DNA from: Nocardia amikacinitolerans NBRC 108937
GTDB taxonomy: Bacteria > Actinomycetota > Actinomycetes > Mycobacteriales > Mycobacteriaceae
DNA length: 64,000 nt
Reading direction: 5' to 3'
Assembly: GCF_001612615.1 (NCBI RefSeq)
Contig: NZ_BDAU01000020.1
Location: forward strand, 1 to 64,000
Part shown: piece by piece, positions 25,750-34,562 of the stretch
How positions within the stretch are numbered: the first letter of the stretch is position 1
Layout: every line of letters starts with the position of its first letter
Position numbers and translations under genes: made by a program
Notes under the pieces: model-generated
Databases searched by the model: none
The model's input: only the letters and a program-made list of their open reading frames with translations
Told to the model about the DNA's origin: nothing

Positions 25750-26832
25750 ATGGCGACGGTGCATTTCGACCGGGTGACGCACCGATATTCCGGTGCGCCG
25801 AGGCCAACCGTCGAAGACCTGGATATCGAGATCGCCGACGGGGAATTCGTCGTGCTGGTCGGGCCATCGGGCTGCGGTAAGTCCACCGCTCTGCGCATGC
25901 TCGCCGGACTGGCGACGGTGGAGCGCGGGCGCGTCCTGATCGACGAGCGGGACGTCACCGACCTGCCGCCGCGCGACCGCGACGTGGCGATGGTTTTCGG
26001 AAACGACGCGCTCTACCCGAACATGACCGTCGCCGAGAACATGGGCTTCGCGCTCCGCGACGCTGGCGTGCGCGAGGCCGACGCTCAGGTTCGGGTCGAC
26101 GAGGCCGCGAAGCTGCTCGAGCTCGAGGATCTGCTCGACCGCAAACCCGCGAAACTCTCCGACGGGGAACGCAGGCGCGTCGCGCTTGGACGGGTGGTCG
26201 TGCGCAGGCCGCAGGTCTTCTGCATGGACGAACCCCTGTCCAACCTGGTCGCCGGGCTGCGGGTGAACACATGGTCCCAGATCGCCTCCCTACAGAAGCG
26301 CCTCGGCACCACCACCGTCTACGCCACCCAGGATCAGATCGAGGCGATGACCATGGGGGACCGGGTCGCCGTGCTCCGCGAAGGCAAGCTCCAGCAGCTC
26401 GCCGCCCCGCGCGTTCTCTACGACGACCCGGTCAACACGTTCGTCGCCGGCTTCATCGGCGCACCGGGCATGAACCTGCTCGACGCCCCGGTGCGCGACG
26501 ACGCCGCGGTACTCGACGACCTGCGTATCCCGCTGCCGCGTAGCGTGCGGCCGGGCGCGCGCGTCATCGTCGGCGTCCGCCCCGAAGCCTGGGAGATCAC
26601 CACCGATTCCGCCGCGAGCCTGTCGATCGCCGCCGAGCTCGTCGACGAAGTCGGCGGCGAATCGTTCCTGTACGGCCACGCGCTCTCCGACGACTGGCGC
26701 AGCCGCACGGGCAGAGTGGTTGTCCGCGTCGACCACCACTTCCGCGCCGCCCTCGGTGCCCCGCTGCAGCTGCGGCCCAAGCCCGACGAAGTCTTCTTCT
26801 TCGACGCCGAGACCGAAACCCGCCTTCGCTGA
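25750..26832 (+). CDS. Solitary sugar-type ABC ATPase with degenerate catalytic motifs
   Basis: The 360-residue protein has the length and two-domain layout (ATPase plus C-terminal TOBE-type domain from about residue 240) of MalK/UgpC/SugC import ATPases. Walker A (GPSGCGKST, 38-46) and Walker B (FCMDE, 157-161) are intact. Four other motifs are altered. The Q-loop Gln is Gly84 (VFGNDALYP, family VFQNYALYP). The signature is LSDGE (136-140) instead of LSGGQ. The D-loop Asp is Val167 (SNLVAGLR, family SNLDAKLR). The H-loop His is Gln194 (YATQDQIEAM, family YVTHDQVEAM). It should bind ATP, but hydrolysis is doubtful. No permease or binding protein is adjacent. It may be a regulatory relic or a protein under new selection. 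The frame is open and full-length, so it is not a simple pseudogene. A GC-rich leader of about 180 bases separates it from the L,D-transpeptidase terminator. Confidence 0.85.
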   Translation: MATVHFDRVTHRYSGAPRPTVEDLDIEIADGEFVVLVGPSGCGKSTALRMLAGLATVERGRVLIDERDVTDLPPRDRDVAMVFGNDALYPNMTVAENMGFALRDAGVREADAQVRVDEAAKLLELEDLLDRKPAKLSDGERRRVALGRVVVRRPQVFCMDEPLSNLVAGLRVNTWSQIASLQKRLGTTTVYATQDQIEAMTMGDRVAVLREGKLQQLAAPRVLYDDPVNTFVAGFIGAPGMNLLDAPVRDDAAVLDDLRIPLPRSVRPGARVIVGVRPEAWEITTDSAASLSIAAELVDEVGGESFLYGHALSDDWRSRTGRVVVRVDHHFRAALGAPLQLRPKPDEVFFFDAETETRLR

Positions 26833-26845
26833 ATCCTTTTCGGCG

Positions 26846-28864
26846 CTACCAGATCTTCACGCGTTCGCCGGGTTCCAGGTAGAGGGCGTCGCCGGGGCGA
26901 ACGTCGAAGGCTTCGTGGAAGCTGTCGATATTGCGCACGACGGCGTTGCACCGGAATTCGGGCGGCGAGTGCGGATCGACGGCGAGGCGGCGGATGGCCT
27001 CCTCGGTGCGGGCCTTGGTCCGCCAGACCTGGGCCCAGCCGTAGAACACCCGCTGCAGTCCGGTGAGGCCGTCGATGACCGGGGGCTCGGCGCCGTTCAG
27101 CGAGATCTTGTACGCCTCCAGGGCGATGGACAGGCCGCCGAGATCGCCGATGTTCTCGCCGATGGTGAACTCGCCGTTGACGGTGTGCTCGTCGGACAGG
27201 TCCTTCGGGGAGAGCACGTTGTACTGATCGATCAGCGCCTTGGTGCGCTTGGCGAACTCGGCACGATCGGCGTCGGTCCACCAGTCGATCATGTTGCCGT
27301 CGCCGTCGTACTTGGCGCCCTGATCGTCGAAGCCGTGGCCGATCTCGTGACCGATCACCGCGCCGATGCCGCCGTAGTTGGCCGCGTCGTCGGCGTTCAT
27401 GTCGAAGAACGGCGGCTGCAGAATCGCCGCGGGGAAGACGATCTCGTTCATGCCGGGGTTGTAGTAGGCGTTGACCGTCTGCGGGGTCATGAACCACTCG
27501 TCCCGGTCGACCGGTCCGCCGAGCTTGTTCAGGTCGCGATCGTGCTCGGCCGCGTAGCCGCTGCGGTAGTTGCCGACCAGGTCCGCGGGATCGATGACGA
27601 CGGCGGAGTAGTCGCGCCAGCGCTCCGGGTAGCCGATCTTCGGGGTGAACTTCTCCAGTTTGGCCAGCGCGGCCTTCCTGGTGTCCGGCCCCATCCACTC
27701 CAACTCGGAGATGTTGCGGCGGTAGGCCTCCTGGAGATTGGCGACCAGCTCGACCATCCGAGCCTTCGCCTCCGGCGGAAAGTGCTCGGCCACATACAGT
27801 TTGCCGACCGCCTCGCCGAGCAGTTCCTGCACGAGGGAGACGCCGCGCTTCCAGCGCTCCCGATTCTCCTGGGCGCCGGTGAGCGTGCGGCCGTAGAAGT
27901 CGAAGTTCTCCTCGACCAGTTCTTCGGTGAGATACGGTGCGCGCGAACGCAGCACACGCCACGCCGCCCACGCCCGCCAGTCGGCGAGATCCGCCTCGGC
28001 CCAGGTCTGCGCGAAGGTGCGCAGGTAGGAGGGCTGGCGCACGACCACCTCGGCGAACAACTCCGCGACCGGCTTGCCGACGCCCTCGGCGAGCGCCGAA
28101 GCCCAGGCGTGCCAATCGAATTCGGGGTTCTCGGCGACCAGCGCGTCGAACGTGACCAGGTTGTAGCTCAGTTCGGCGTCGCGGCGGCGGACCACGTCCC
28201 AGTGGCCCGCGGCCAGCTTGCGCTCCAGCTCGAACACCCGCTGCCCGATCGAGTCCAGGTCCTCCGGGAGCAGCGCGGCGATGCGCGGATCGGCGGCGGC
28301 GAGCGCGAACTTGCGGCCGATGTGCGCGATGTACTTGGTGCGGATCTCGGCGAATTCGTCCTGGCGGTAATAGGACTCGTCGGGCAGGCCGATGCCGGAT
28401 TGGGTGGCGTGCACCAGGTAGCGGGTGGAGTCCTTGTCGTCGGTGTCGACGTAGAGGGCGACCGCGCCGCCGACACCGGTGCGCTGGAGCCGCCCGAGCA
28501 GCGCCGCGAAGGCGCCGCGGTCGGCGACCTCGTGCACGGCGGCGAGTTCGGCGGAGATCGGCGCGAGCCCGGCGGCGGCGACGGTCTCGGTGTCCATGAA
28601 GCTGGAGTACAGGTCGCCGATCTTGCGCGCGTCAGTGCCCGGCTCGGCGCCGGCGGCGGCGGCGTTCTGGATGATGGCCTGAACGTCCAGTTCGGCCTGG
28701 TCGTACAGCGCGCGGAACGCGCCGTCGACCGCGCGGTCGGCCGGAATCCGATATTCGTCCAGCCATTTGCCGTTGACATGCGCGAACAAGTCGTCCTGCA
28801 CGCGCACGGCGTCGTCGAGGTGGGACAGGTCCAGGCCGGACGGGCTGATCGGTTCGGAAGTCAC
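26846..28864 (-). CDS. M13 family zinc metallopeptidase (neprilysin/PepO-like)
   Basis: The 672-residue protein matches the M13 family that includes Zmp1 of M. tuberculosis. The zinc motif HEIGH occupies about residues 506-510, inside VIGHEIGHGFDDQGAKYD. The third ligand lies in GENIGDLGGL about 60 residues later, and NAYYNPGMNEIVFPA is the substrate-binding NAY segment. The C terminus ends VKIW, as usual. No signal peptide or membrane anchor is visible; bacterial M13 enzymes are often soluble, and some leave the cell by unclear routes. The start is GTG at 28864. It cleaves peptides rather than large proteins. It is convergent with the ABC ATPase, 13 bases apart. Confidence 0.93.
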   Translation of the reverse strand: MTSEPISPSGLDLSHLDDAVRVQDDLFAHVNGKWLDEYRIPADRAVDGAFRALYDQAELDVQAIIQNAAAAGAEPGTDARKIGDLYSSFMDTETVAAAGLAPISAELAAVHEVADRGAFAALLGRLQRTGVGGAVALYVDTDDKDSTRYLVHATQSGIGLPDESYYRQDEFAEIRTKYIAHIGRKFALAAADPRIAALLPEDLDSIGQRVFELERKLAAGHWDVVRRRDAELSYNLVTFDALVAENPEFDWHAWASALAEGVGKPVAELFAEVVVRQPSYLRTFAQTWAEADLADWRAWAAWRVLRSRAPYLTEELVEENFDFYGRTLTGAQENRERWKRGVSLVQELLGEAVGKLYVAEHFPPEAKARMVELVANLQEAYRRNISELEWMGPDTRKAALAKLEKFTPKIGYPERWRDYSAVVIDPADLVGNYRSGYAAEHDRDLNKLGGPVDRDEWFMTPQTVNAYYNPGMNEIVFPAAILQPPFFDMNADDAANYGGIGAVIGHEIGHGFDDQGAKYDGDGNMIDWWTDADRAEFAKRTKALIDQYNVLSPKDLSDEHTVNGEFTIGENIGDLGGLSIALEAYKISLNGAEPPVIDGLTGLQRVFYGWAQVWRTKARTEEAIRRLAVDPHSPPEFRCNAVVRNIDSFHEAFDVRPGDALYLEPGERVKIW

Positions 28865-28972
28865 GATCTCCAGTATGCCGAGTTGGCGCGGCGCGGCGAG
28901 GTGCGAGTCGTCGGGGCCGGGGCACTTTCACGCAGAGTGAACCCCGGCCGCGCGGGCGACCGGGGTGGGCGG

Positions 28973-29350
28973 TCAGGCAGGAAGGATGATGCGGTCGAAT
29001 TCGCCGTCGTAGGCGCCTGCGAGGAAGGCTTCCCACTCTTCGGGGGTGTAGGTGAGGGCGACGTCGCCGTGGCGGAGCGTGGTGGTGCCGTCCGCGGCGG
29101 TGTGAACGACCAGGTCGGTGTGCGGTCGTCCACTGGTGAGCAAGGTCAGGAACGAGGTCCATGCGCTCGCGGTGACGGTGATGATGGGCTCTTCGGCGGG
29201 GCGGTTGGCCGGGTTGCGGCGGTATTTGCTGTCACGGATGAGCACCGCATCACCATCGAACCTGACCTCGACGCATTGGTTGCCGTTGTTCGATCGGGTC
29301 GACGTGAACCAGCCGGAGGATTCCGGCCGGTCGCTAGCGGTGGTGGCCAT
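28973..29350 (-). CDS. DUF397 domain protein
   Basis: The 125-residue protein begins with a DUF397 unit (WFTSTRSNNGNQCVEVRFDGDAVLIRDSK onward, to about residue 70). The second half (HGDVALTYTPEEWEAFLAGAYDGEFD) repeats the C-terminal part of the same domain, so it looks like one and a half copies. DUF397 proteins are the small partners of XRE-DUF5753 regulators in actinobacteria, as in the WhiJ/AbaA-like loci of Streptomyces, where they modulate the regulator. It lies 10 bases downstream of that regulator and is probably co-transcribed. Confidence 0.85.
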   Translation of the reverse strand: MATTASDRPESSGWFTSTRSNNGNQCVEVRFDGDAVLIRDSKYRRNPANRPAEEPIITVTASAWTSFLTLLTSGRPHTDLVVHTAADGTTTLRHGDVALTYTPEEWEAFLAGAYDGEFDRIILPA

Positions 29351-29360
29351 GGGCAGGATT

Positions 29361-30212
29361 TTACCCGAGCGCGTGCCGCCTGATCAGGGCCAATGACTCG
29401 TCACGGGTCAGCGATTGCTCGAGCGCCCGCAGGTAGGCGAAGCTCAGATCGCGCACCAGATCGGGGTCGTCGACCGCGCCGCCGAACACCGCGCTCTCGG
29501 CCCAGCCGAAGGTCGGCAACTGCTCGCCCGCGAAATCGATCAGGTGGAAGCTGCATCCGCCGAGGGTGGCGCCCGCGGTCGCGGCGAACGGGATGACGCG
29601 CACCTCGACGCTGTCCAGCTCTTCGATCAGCTTGGCCAGGTGCTCGAGCTGACCGCGCAGCACCGAGGGGCCGCCGGTCTGCTGCAACAACGCCGCCTCG
29701 CCGATGACGGCGGTGAGCTCGACGCGGTCGGGTCCACGCAACCGATCCTGCCGACGCATGCGAATGGCCACCAGCTGTTCGACCTGCACCGGGCGGATCA
29801 TCACGTCGGCGCTGATGAGCGCGCGAGCGTAGGCCTCGGTCTGCAGCAAACCCGGAACGATGAGGCTGTCGTAGCTGCGAATGCTCTGCGCGCCGTGCTC
29901 CATGCCGTACAGCCGCTGCAACTCGGGACCGATCAGCGCGGAGGACTTGGCCCACCAGCCGCGCTGCTTGCTCGCGTCCAGCAGGGCGAGCAACTCGGTG
30001 CGCTCCTCGGCGGTGACTTCCAGCAGCTCGAGCACGGGACCGATGGTGTTGCCGGTGAGCACGCGCCTGCCCTTCTCCACGTGCGACCAGTTGGCCGGGG
30101 TGAAGCCGACCCGCTTGGCGAAGGTCGCGGAGTCGAAGCCGCGCTGCTCGCGCAGTTCGCGAAGGCGCAGCACCAGTTCCCAACGCGCGACAGTAGGCGA
30201 GACGGGTGCCAT
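29361..30212 (-). CDS. XRE-family regulator with DUF5753 domain
   Basis: The 283-residue DNA-binding protein has an N-terminal helix-turn-helix (about residues 12-65; FAKRVGFTPANWSHVEKGRR is the recognition region). A DUF5753 domain begins near residue 95 (AQSIRSYDSLIVPGLLQTEAYARAL), the classic opening of that domain. It forms a pair with the downstream DUF397 gene. The start is ATG at 30212 with no obvious ribosome binding site, so the mRNA may be near-leaderless. A consensus TTGACA on the minus strand at 30257-30262 and a dyad (30237-30250) lie just upstream, consistent with autoregulation. Confidence 0.92.
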   Translation of the reverse strand: MAPVSPTVARWELVLRLRELREQRGFDSATFAKRVGFTPANWSHVEKGRRVLTGNTIGPVLELLEVTAEERTELLALLDASKQRGWWAKSSALIGPELQRLYGMEHGAQSIRSYDSLIVPGLLQTEAYARALISADVMIRPVQVEQLVAIRMRRQDRLRGPDRVELTAVIGEAALLQQTGGPSVLRGQLEHLAKLIEELDSVEVRVIPFAATAGATLGGCSFHLIDFAGEQLPTFGWAESAVFGGAVDDPDLVRDLSFAYLRALEQSLTRDESLALIRRHALG

Positions 30213-30236
30213 GACACGCGATGCTACGCCTCGGCA

Positions 30237-30250
30237 ACACGCCAGCGTGT
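30237..30250. promoter_or_regulatory. ACACGC-CA-GCGTGT dyad between divergent genes
   Basis: Perfect 6-bp arms with a 2-base centre lie 25 bases upstream of the XRE regulator start and next to the overlapping -35 elements. It is a candidate operator for the XRE protein. Confidence 0.5.
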
Positions 30251-30255
30251 GACTA

Positions 30256-30284
30256 TTGTCAACCTAGTTGCGCAGGACTAGGGT
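30256..30284 (+). promoter_or_regulatory. Promoter of the divergent partner gene
   Basis: TTGTCA (30256-30261), a 17-base spacer and TAGGGT (30279-30284) lie about 58 bases upstream of the ATG at 30342. The -35 element overlaps a minus-strand TTGACA (30257-30262) that would serve the XRE gene. Confidence 0.55.
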
Positions 30285-30341
30285 CGACACCAGCGGCCGA
30301 TTCACCCGTCACGTTCCCTCCGCATCGAGGCGAGGTTCGTC

Positions 30342-30884
30342 ATGAGCACGTTCCGCACCGAATCAGGCAGTCACGGTCCGCTCGGGCAACCGGACGCCTC
30401 GCCATCCCACGCGGCCGCTCCGGAGTTCTCGGCCACCCAGGACGCGTTCGTCCGCTGCCGCCACTACCGCAAGGACAACGGGCTCTACGCGGTGGTCGAC
30501 CCGGCGCTCGGCCGCATCATGCTGGAGGTCGGCGCCGTCGGCGCGGTCGTCATGCCCGCCTCGCTCGGCACGAAAGTGCGCGCGCTGCTCACCGCGGGCG
30601 GGCGACGCGGCGGACCGATCATCGGGCATCCGCGTTCCGGACGCTGGACCTTCCTGACCGGGCCGACCGACAACTCCTACCTGGACATGGCCCTGTTCGC
30701 CGACCTGTTCCGGGTCTGCGCCTCGGTCGCCCTGCCAGGCAGCACGATCGTGCTGCCCTCGCCCGCCGACGAACACAGCGGCTACCGCACCTGGATCGCG
30801 CGGCCGGATATGGACTACCGGCCGGAGCTACCCGAGGTGATCGCCGCTACCAGGACCGCGGCGATCCCGTCCAAAGACAAGTGA
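30342..30884 (+). CDS. Conserved protein of unknown function next to XRE/DUF397
   Basis: This 180-residue soluble protein is one I cannot name. After about 28 low-complexity residues there is a compact domain of 140 residues, including FVRCRHYRKDNGLYAVVDPALGRIMLEVG and GGPIIGHPRSGRWTFLTGPTD. Proteins of this kind are often found beside XRE-DUF5753/DUF397 pairs in actinobacteria, which suggests a three-gene regulatory module. The ATG at 30342 follows GAGGCGAGG. A role as a ligand-sensing or antagonist partner is inference only. Confidence 0.7.
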   Translation: MSTFRTESGSHGPLGQPDASPSHAAAPEFSATQDAFVRCRHYRKDNGLYAVVDPALGRIMLEVGAVGAVVMPASLGTKVRALLTAGGRRGGPIIGHPRSGRWTFLTGPTDNSYLDMALFADLFRVCASVALPGSTIVLPSPADEHSGYRTWIARPDMDYRPELPEVIAATRTAAIPSKDK

Positions 30885-30890
30885 GTTCGG

Positions 30891-31382
30891 CTACGGCGTC
30901 GGCCGCGGCGTGAGCGTCACGCTGAAGCGGTCCTCGATGTTCTGGTTCCACTTCCGCTCGCACTCGTCGATCTTGGCCTGATCGTTGCCCGCCTTGTCCA
31001 GGCAGTCGATGAAATCCTTGCCCCCGGAATCGACGAAGAAGCTCCAGCCGACGATGGCGATGAGGACCGCGCCGATCAGCGCGAGCACGCTCAAGATCAG
31101 ACCGGTGACCGCCATGCCGGTGCCGCCCGCGGTCCCCTTGCGCGCCTTGACGAACGCGATGATGCCGAAGATGAGTCCGAACAACCCGAACAGGAAGCCG
31201 CCGAGAATGGACCAGAAGGTAAGCAGCGCCAGGATGCCGAGCACCAACGCGGTGATGGCCAGGCCCTTGCCCTTCGGCGATTCCTGCCAGTAGCCACCCT
31301 GTCCCGGCGGTGGGTATCCGCCGGGTGGCGGCGGATACTGGCCCGGCGGCGGGTATTGGCCGGGCGGTGGATATTGCGACAT
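30891..31382 (-). CDS. DUF4190 membrane protein
   Basis: The 163-residue protein starts with a PPPGQY repeat region (about residues 1-30). Two membrane segments with the DUF4190 pattern follow (LAITALVLGILALLTFW to GLIFGIIAFVKARKG; MAVTGLILSVLALIGAVLI). A short external tail has two Cys (IDCLDKAGNDQAKIDECERKW). The function is unknown. The Pro/Gln/Tyr N terminus is typical of actinobacterial membrane proteins near the cell pole or division site, but that link is weak. The ATG at 31382 follows GAGGAAG. It is convergent with the 30342 gene, 6 bases apart. Confidence 0.82.
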   Translation of the reverse strand: MSQYPPPGQYPPPGQYPPPPGGYPPPGQGGYWQESPKGKGLAITALVLGILALLTFWSILGGFLFGLFGLIFGIIAFVKARKGTAGGTGMAVTGLILSVLALIGAVLIAIVGWSFFVDSGGKDFIDCLDKAGNDQAKIDECERKWNQNIEDRFSVTLTPRPTP

Positions 31383-31519
31383 GGACTTCCTCTCAGTCGG
31401 TGCCGCTGGGGGACTCGCTGCGGGTCTCGCGGGTCCTGCGGGTGCGCTGCGCGGCGGTCGCCTACTGATCGCGCTCCCTACGCTCGGATGTTAATGGGGC
31501 GAACCGGACGGTGGACCGC

Positions 31520-32308
31520 TCATTGACCGCCGAGTCGCGCGTGCATCTCCCAGACCAAGATCTCGGCAGGACCGTGCGCGGTGATCCGCTGACCGCCGCT
31601 GCGCGTCAGCCGCACGGCGTCGCCCTCGTACAGCGGGCCGACGCCCTCCATCTCCACCTCGCCGCGGGCGACGAACAGGTGCAGGTACGGCGCGTCGGGC
31701 AGGTCGATCACCTGCGGTGCGGCGCCCGGCTCCGCGCCTGGCATGCGGGCAACGTGCAGTGCGGAGTGGCTGCTGTTGATGGCGATCGCGGCGCGTTCGC
31801 GGTATCGCGGCAGGCCCGAGGCCACCGTGACGAGACCGCCGCCCGCCAGCTCGTCGTCTATTTCCAGCTGCTGGTAGCCGGGGGTCAGGCCCGGCTCGTC
31901 GGGCACGACCCACATCTGCACGAAATGCACGGGCTCCTGGTGCTCGGCGCTGTCGTCCAGCCGCCAGGAGTCGTTCTTCTCCGAATGCAGGATGCCGGTG
32001 CCGGCGCTCATCCGCTGGGCGAGGCCGGGGTAGATGACGCCACTGTGACCGAGCGAGTCCTGGTGCACCAGGCTGCCGCCGAGCACCCAGGTGACGATCT
32101 CCATGTCACGGTGCGGATGGGTGTCGAAACCCTGCCCGGGCAGCACGATGTCCTCGTTGTTCACCAGCAGCAGGCCGTGGTGGGTGTTCTCCGGGTCGTA
32201 GTGCTCACCGAACGAGAACGAATGCTTCGAATCCAACCAGGACACCCGCGTTTTCATGCGGTCGCCGCCACGGTGGATATCGATGTGAGGCGTCGTGAGT
32301 GTGGACAT
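31520..32308 (-). CDS. Pirin family protein
   Basis: This is a 262-residue bicupin. The N-terminal cupin holds the metal-binding segment GFDTHPHRDMEIVTWVLGG, with a further ligand pair in GTGILHSEKN. The C-terminal cupin begins near residue 165. Bacterial pirins can act as quercetinases or as regulators of metabolic enzymes; the sequence does not decide between them. The ATG at 32308 follows AGGAGGACC. In-frame extension upstream to 32677 is excluded because it runs through the divergent NUDIX gene region. Confidence 0.9.
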   Translation of the reverse strand: MSTLTTPHIDIHRGGDRMKTRVSWLDSKHSFSFGEHYDPENTHHGLLLVNNEDIVLPGQGFDTHPHRDMEIVTWVLGGSLVHQDSLGHSGVIYPGLAQRMSAGTGILHSEKNDSWRLDDSAEHQEPVHFVQMWVVPDEPGLTPGYQQLEIDDELAGGGLVTVASGLPRYRERAAIAINSSHSALHVARMPGAEPGAAPQVIDLPDAPYLHLFVARGEVEMEGVGPLYEGDAVRLTRSGGQRITAHGPAEILVWEMHARLGGQ

Positions 32309-32570
32309 CAGGGTCCTCCTCTCTCCGACCGTGCACCGATCACCTTTCAGGGTAGGAGCACTCGAGGTCGCGGCACTCCTGATTCCTAGTAAATTGTCCA
32401 GCACTCGGCATTTTACGCGAGCGACCAGCGGGTGAACGGCAGGCGAGCAGTACCTACCGGTGCGGTGAAGCGGGGACGGGACACGTAGGGTTACCGGCGA
32501 CGGAGCCCCTTCCCGACGGCACCGGGTTCGTAACACGAAGCGCCCCAACGGAACCGGAGGTGAGAGCCGA

Positions 32571-33032
32571 ATGCGACCGGAAGCGCTCGATCGCATCGAG
32601 CGACAGCTCCGCGCCGAGGCGCGCCGCGACGGCATCAGCGACTTCGTGGTCGGCGTCGCGGTCTTCCGCGACCGCAAGCTGCTCGTGGTCCGGCGGGTGC
32701 CCGACGACTATCACGGGGGCATGTACGAACTGCCCGGCGGCGGCGTGGAATCGGGGGAGACCTTCGCCGAGTGCGTGGTGCGGGAGCTGTTCGAGGAGAC
32801 CGGGCTGCGGGTGCGCACCATCACCGAGTTCCTCGGCGGCATCGATTACGCCACCCGCACCAAGCCGCGGGTGCGCAAGTTCAGCTTCCTGGTCGAGGTT
32901 GAGCCCGGCGACGTGGCACTCGCGCCCGGCGAACACGACGCCTTCGCCTGGATCGACGCGAGCGCGCTCGACGAACTTCCGATGACGACGGATATGCGGG
33001 CGGCGGTCAGTTCCCTGGTCAGCTCCGGCTGA
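32571..33032 (+). CDS. NUDIX hydrolase
   Basis: The 153-residue protein has a complete Nudix box (G57-X5-E63-X7-R71-E72-L-F-E75-E76-T-G78-L), which binds the metal used to hydrolyse nucleoside diphosphate derivatives. The N-terminal part has an extra helix of about 20 residues. The substrate is not predictable. The ATG at 32571 follows GGAGGTGAG. The next gene starts 24 bases later on the same strand, so the two are probably co-transcribed. Confidence 0.9.
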   Translation: MRPEALDRIERQLRAEARRDGISDFVVGVAVFRDRKLLVVRRVPDDYHGGMYELPGGGVESGETFAECVVRELFEETGLRVRTITEFLGGIDYATRTKPRVRKFSFLVEVEPGDVALAPGEHDAFAWIDASALDELPMTTDMRAAVSSLVSSG

Positions 33033-33056
33033 GGAAAGCAGGGCACAATCAAGGCG

Positions 33057-34403
33057 GTGTCGATCGGTCGCCAGGAAGACAGCCCGCCCGCCGACGCGCC
33101 GCGCGTTCCGTTGCGCACGGCGCTTCGCGAGAGTCCAGGCGTGCTGCGGTTGGCGATCGTGCGCTTCGCCGGACAGTTCGGCGACGGGATGTTCCAGGCC
33201 GCGCTTTCCGGGGCGATCCTGTTCAACCCCGAGCGCGAGACCGATCCGCTGGCCATCGCCGCGGGCTTCGCCGTCCTGCTGCTGCCGTATTCGCTGATCG
33301 GGCCGTACGCCGGTGCGCTGCTGGACCGCTGGGACCGGCGCGCGGTGCTGCTCGTAGCCAACGTGCTGCGCGGCGTGCTGATCGGCGTGACGAGCGTCGG
33401 CCTGGTCGCCGGGATCGCCGAACCGCCGCTGCTGTTGCTCGCGCTCGCCGTGGTCGGCATCAGCAGATTCGTGATGGCGGGTGTCTCGGCGGCGTTGCCG
33501 AAGGTGCTCGCGCAGCAGTGGCTGGTGCCGATGAATTCGGTGCTCGCCACCGTCGCCTCCGGCTGCGCGGGTGCGGGCGCGGCGATCGCGGTGGCCGTCA
33601 TCGGAGTGATCGGGGCGGGCGATTTCGCCTCCGCCGTCGCCGTCGCGATCAGCGGCGTCGGCTCGGTGCTCGGTGCGTTGCTCGCGGCCGGATTCCGGCA
33701 CGGCGTGCTCGGACCGGAGGACGGAAGTGCGGTCCACGAGGGGACCGTGCACGCGATCCTCACGGGGTTGCGCACCGGGGCGCGGGCGGTGTGGCAGTCG
33801 GTCTCGGTGACGACGGCGATGGTCGGCATCGGCACGCACCGCGTGGTGTTCGGCGCGAACACGCTGATCATGGTGCTCGTACTGCGGCAGGCGCCCGAGG
33901 GTTCGGGTCTGAGCAGCGGCCTGATCGGGTTCGGCGTGGCGATCGCCGCGACAGCGGGCGGCATGCTGGTCGCCGCCGTGGTCGCGCCGCTGGTGATCCC
34001 GCGGTTGGGTCGTTCGCGCACGGTGGTCGCGGGGCTCGTCGCCGCGACGATCGTGCAGCTGACCTTGGTGACGCCGATCGCCGTCGCCGAGGCGGGCGCG
34101 GCGGCCGAGCGCGCGCATCATCTGCTGCTCGTGGGCGCCTTCCTGTTCGGGCTGGCCGGGCAGACGATCAAGCTCACCGGCGACGCCACCATGCAGATAG
34201 ATATCGACGACGCCAGGCGCGGACAGGTGTTCGCCCTCCAGGACACGGTCTTCAACATCGCGTTCGTCCTGGCCATCGCGCTGGCCGCGCTGGTGGTCCC
34301 GGACGACGGGCGATCGCTGCCCGTGGTGGTCGCGGGCGCGGTCGGATACGGGTTGGGGATTCTGGCGATCGCGTGGAACAGCAGGCGGCGAGCCAAGGCG
34401 TAG
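33057..34403 (+). CDS. MFS transporter
   Basis: This 448-residue major facilitator has about 12 membrane segments and resembles the MFS_3 / EntS-like exporters. The loop 2-3 motif is PYAGALLDRWDRRAVLLVANVLRG. The N-terminal RFAGQFGDGMFQAALSGAIL and the mid-protein GTHRVVFGANTLIMVL fit actinobacterial members. The start is GTG at 33057, close behind the NUDIX gene. The substrate is unknown and no siderophore genes are near. Confidence 0.82.
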   Translation: MSIGRQEDSPPADAPRVPLRTALRESPGVLRLAIVRFAGQFGDGMFQAALSGAILFNPERETDPLAIAAGFAVLLLPYSLIGPYAGALLDRWDRRAVLLVANVLRGVLIGVTSVGLVAGIAEPPLLLLALAVVGISRFVMAGVSAALPKVLAQQWLVPMNSVLATVASGCAGAGAAIAVAVIGVIGAGDFASAVAVAISGVGSVLGALLAAGFRHGVLGPEDGSAVHEGTVHAILTGLRTGARAVWQSVSVTTAMVGIGTHRVVFGANTLIMVLVLRQAPEGSGLSSGLIGFGVAIAATAGGMLVAAVVAPLVIPRLGRSRTVVAGLVAATIVQLTLVTPIAVAEAGAAAERAHHLLLVGAFLFGLAGQTIKLTGDATMQIDIDDARRGQVFALQDTVFNIAFVLAIALAALVVPDDGRSLPVVVAGAVGYGLGILAIAWNSRRRAKA

Positions 34404-34562
34404 GACCGCGGCCGGTGGCGGGCAGCAGGTGGCACAGCACGCGATCGATCCTTCCCCGGACGCGCTACCGTGCCGGTCGTCGGCGCGTGGCCTGCGGTAG
34501 GGCCTGGCGTTTCCGCCCGAGCGCAGCATTGCGGAGAAGCCGACCGATCAGAAGCGCGAACC

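Noticed and set aside
26720..29383. 887-codon open frame on the plus strand across the M13 peptidase and DUF397 genes
   Set aside because: It overlaps two well-supported minus-strand genes and begins inside the ABC ATPase gene. There is no domain evidence.
32454..34529. 691-codon open frame on the minus strand opposite the NUDIX and MFS genes
   Set aside because: It is a GC-driven shadow, and the plus strand shows a perfect Nudix box and MFS motifs.
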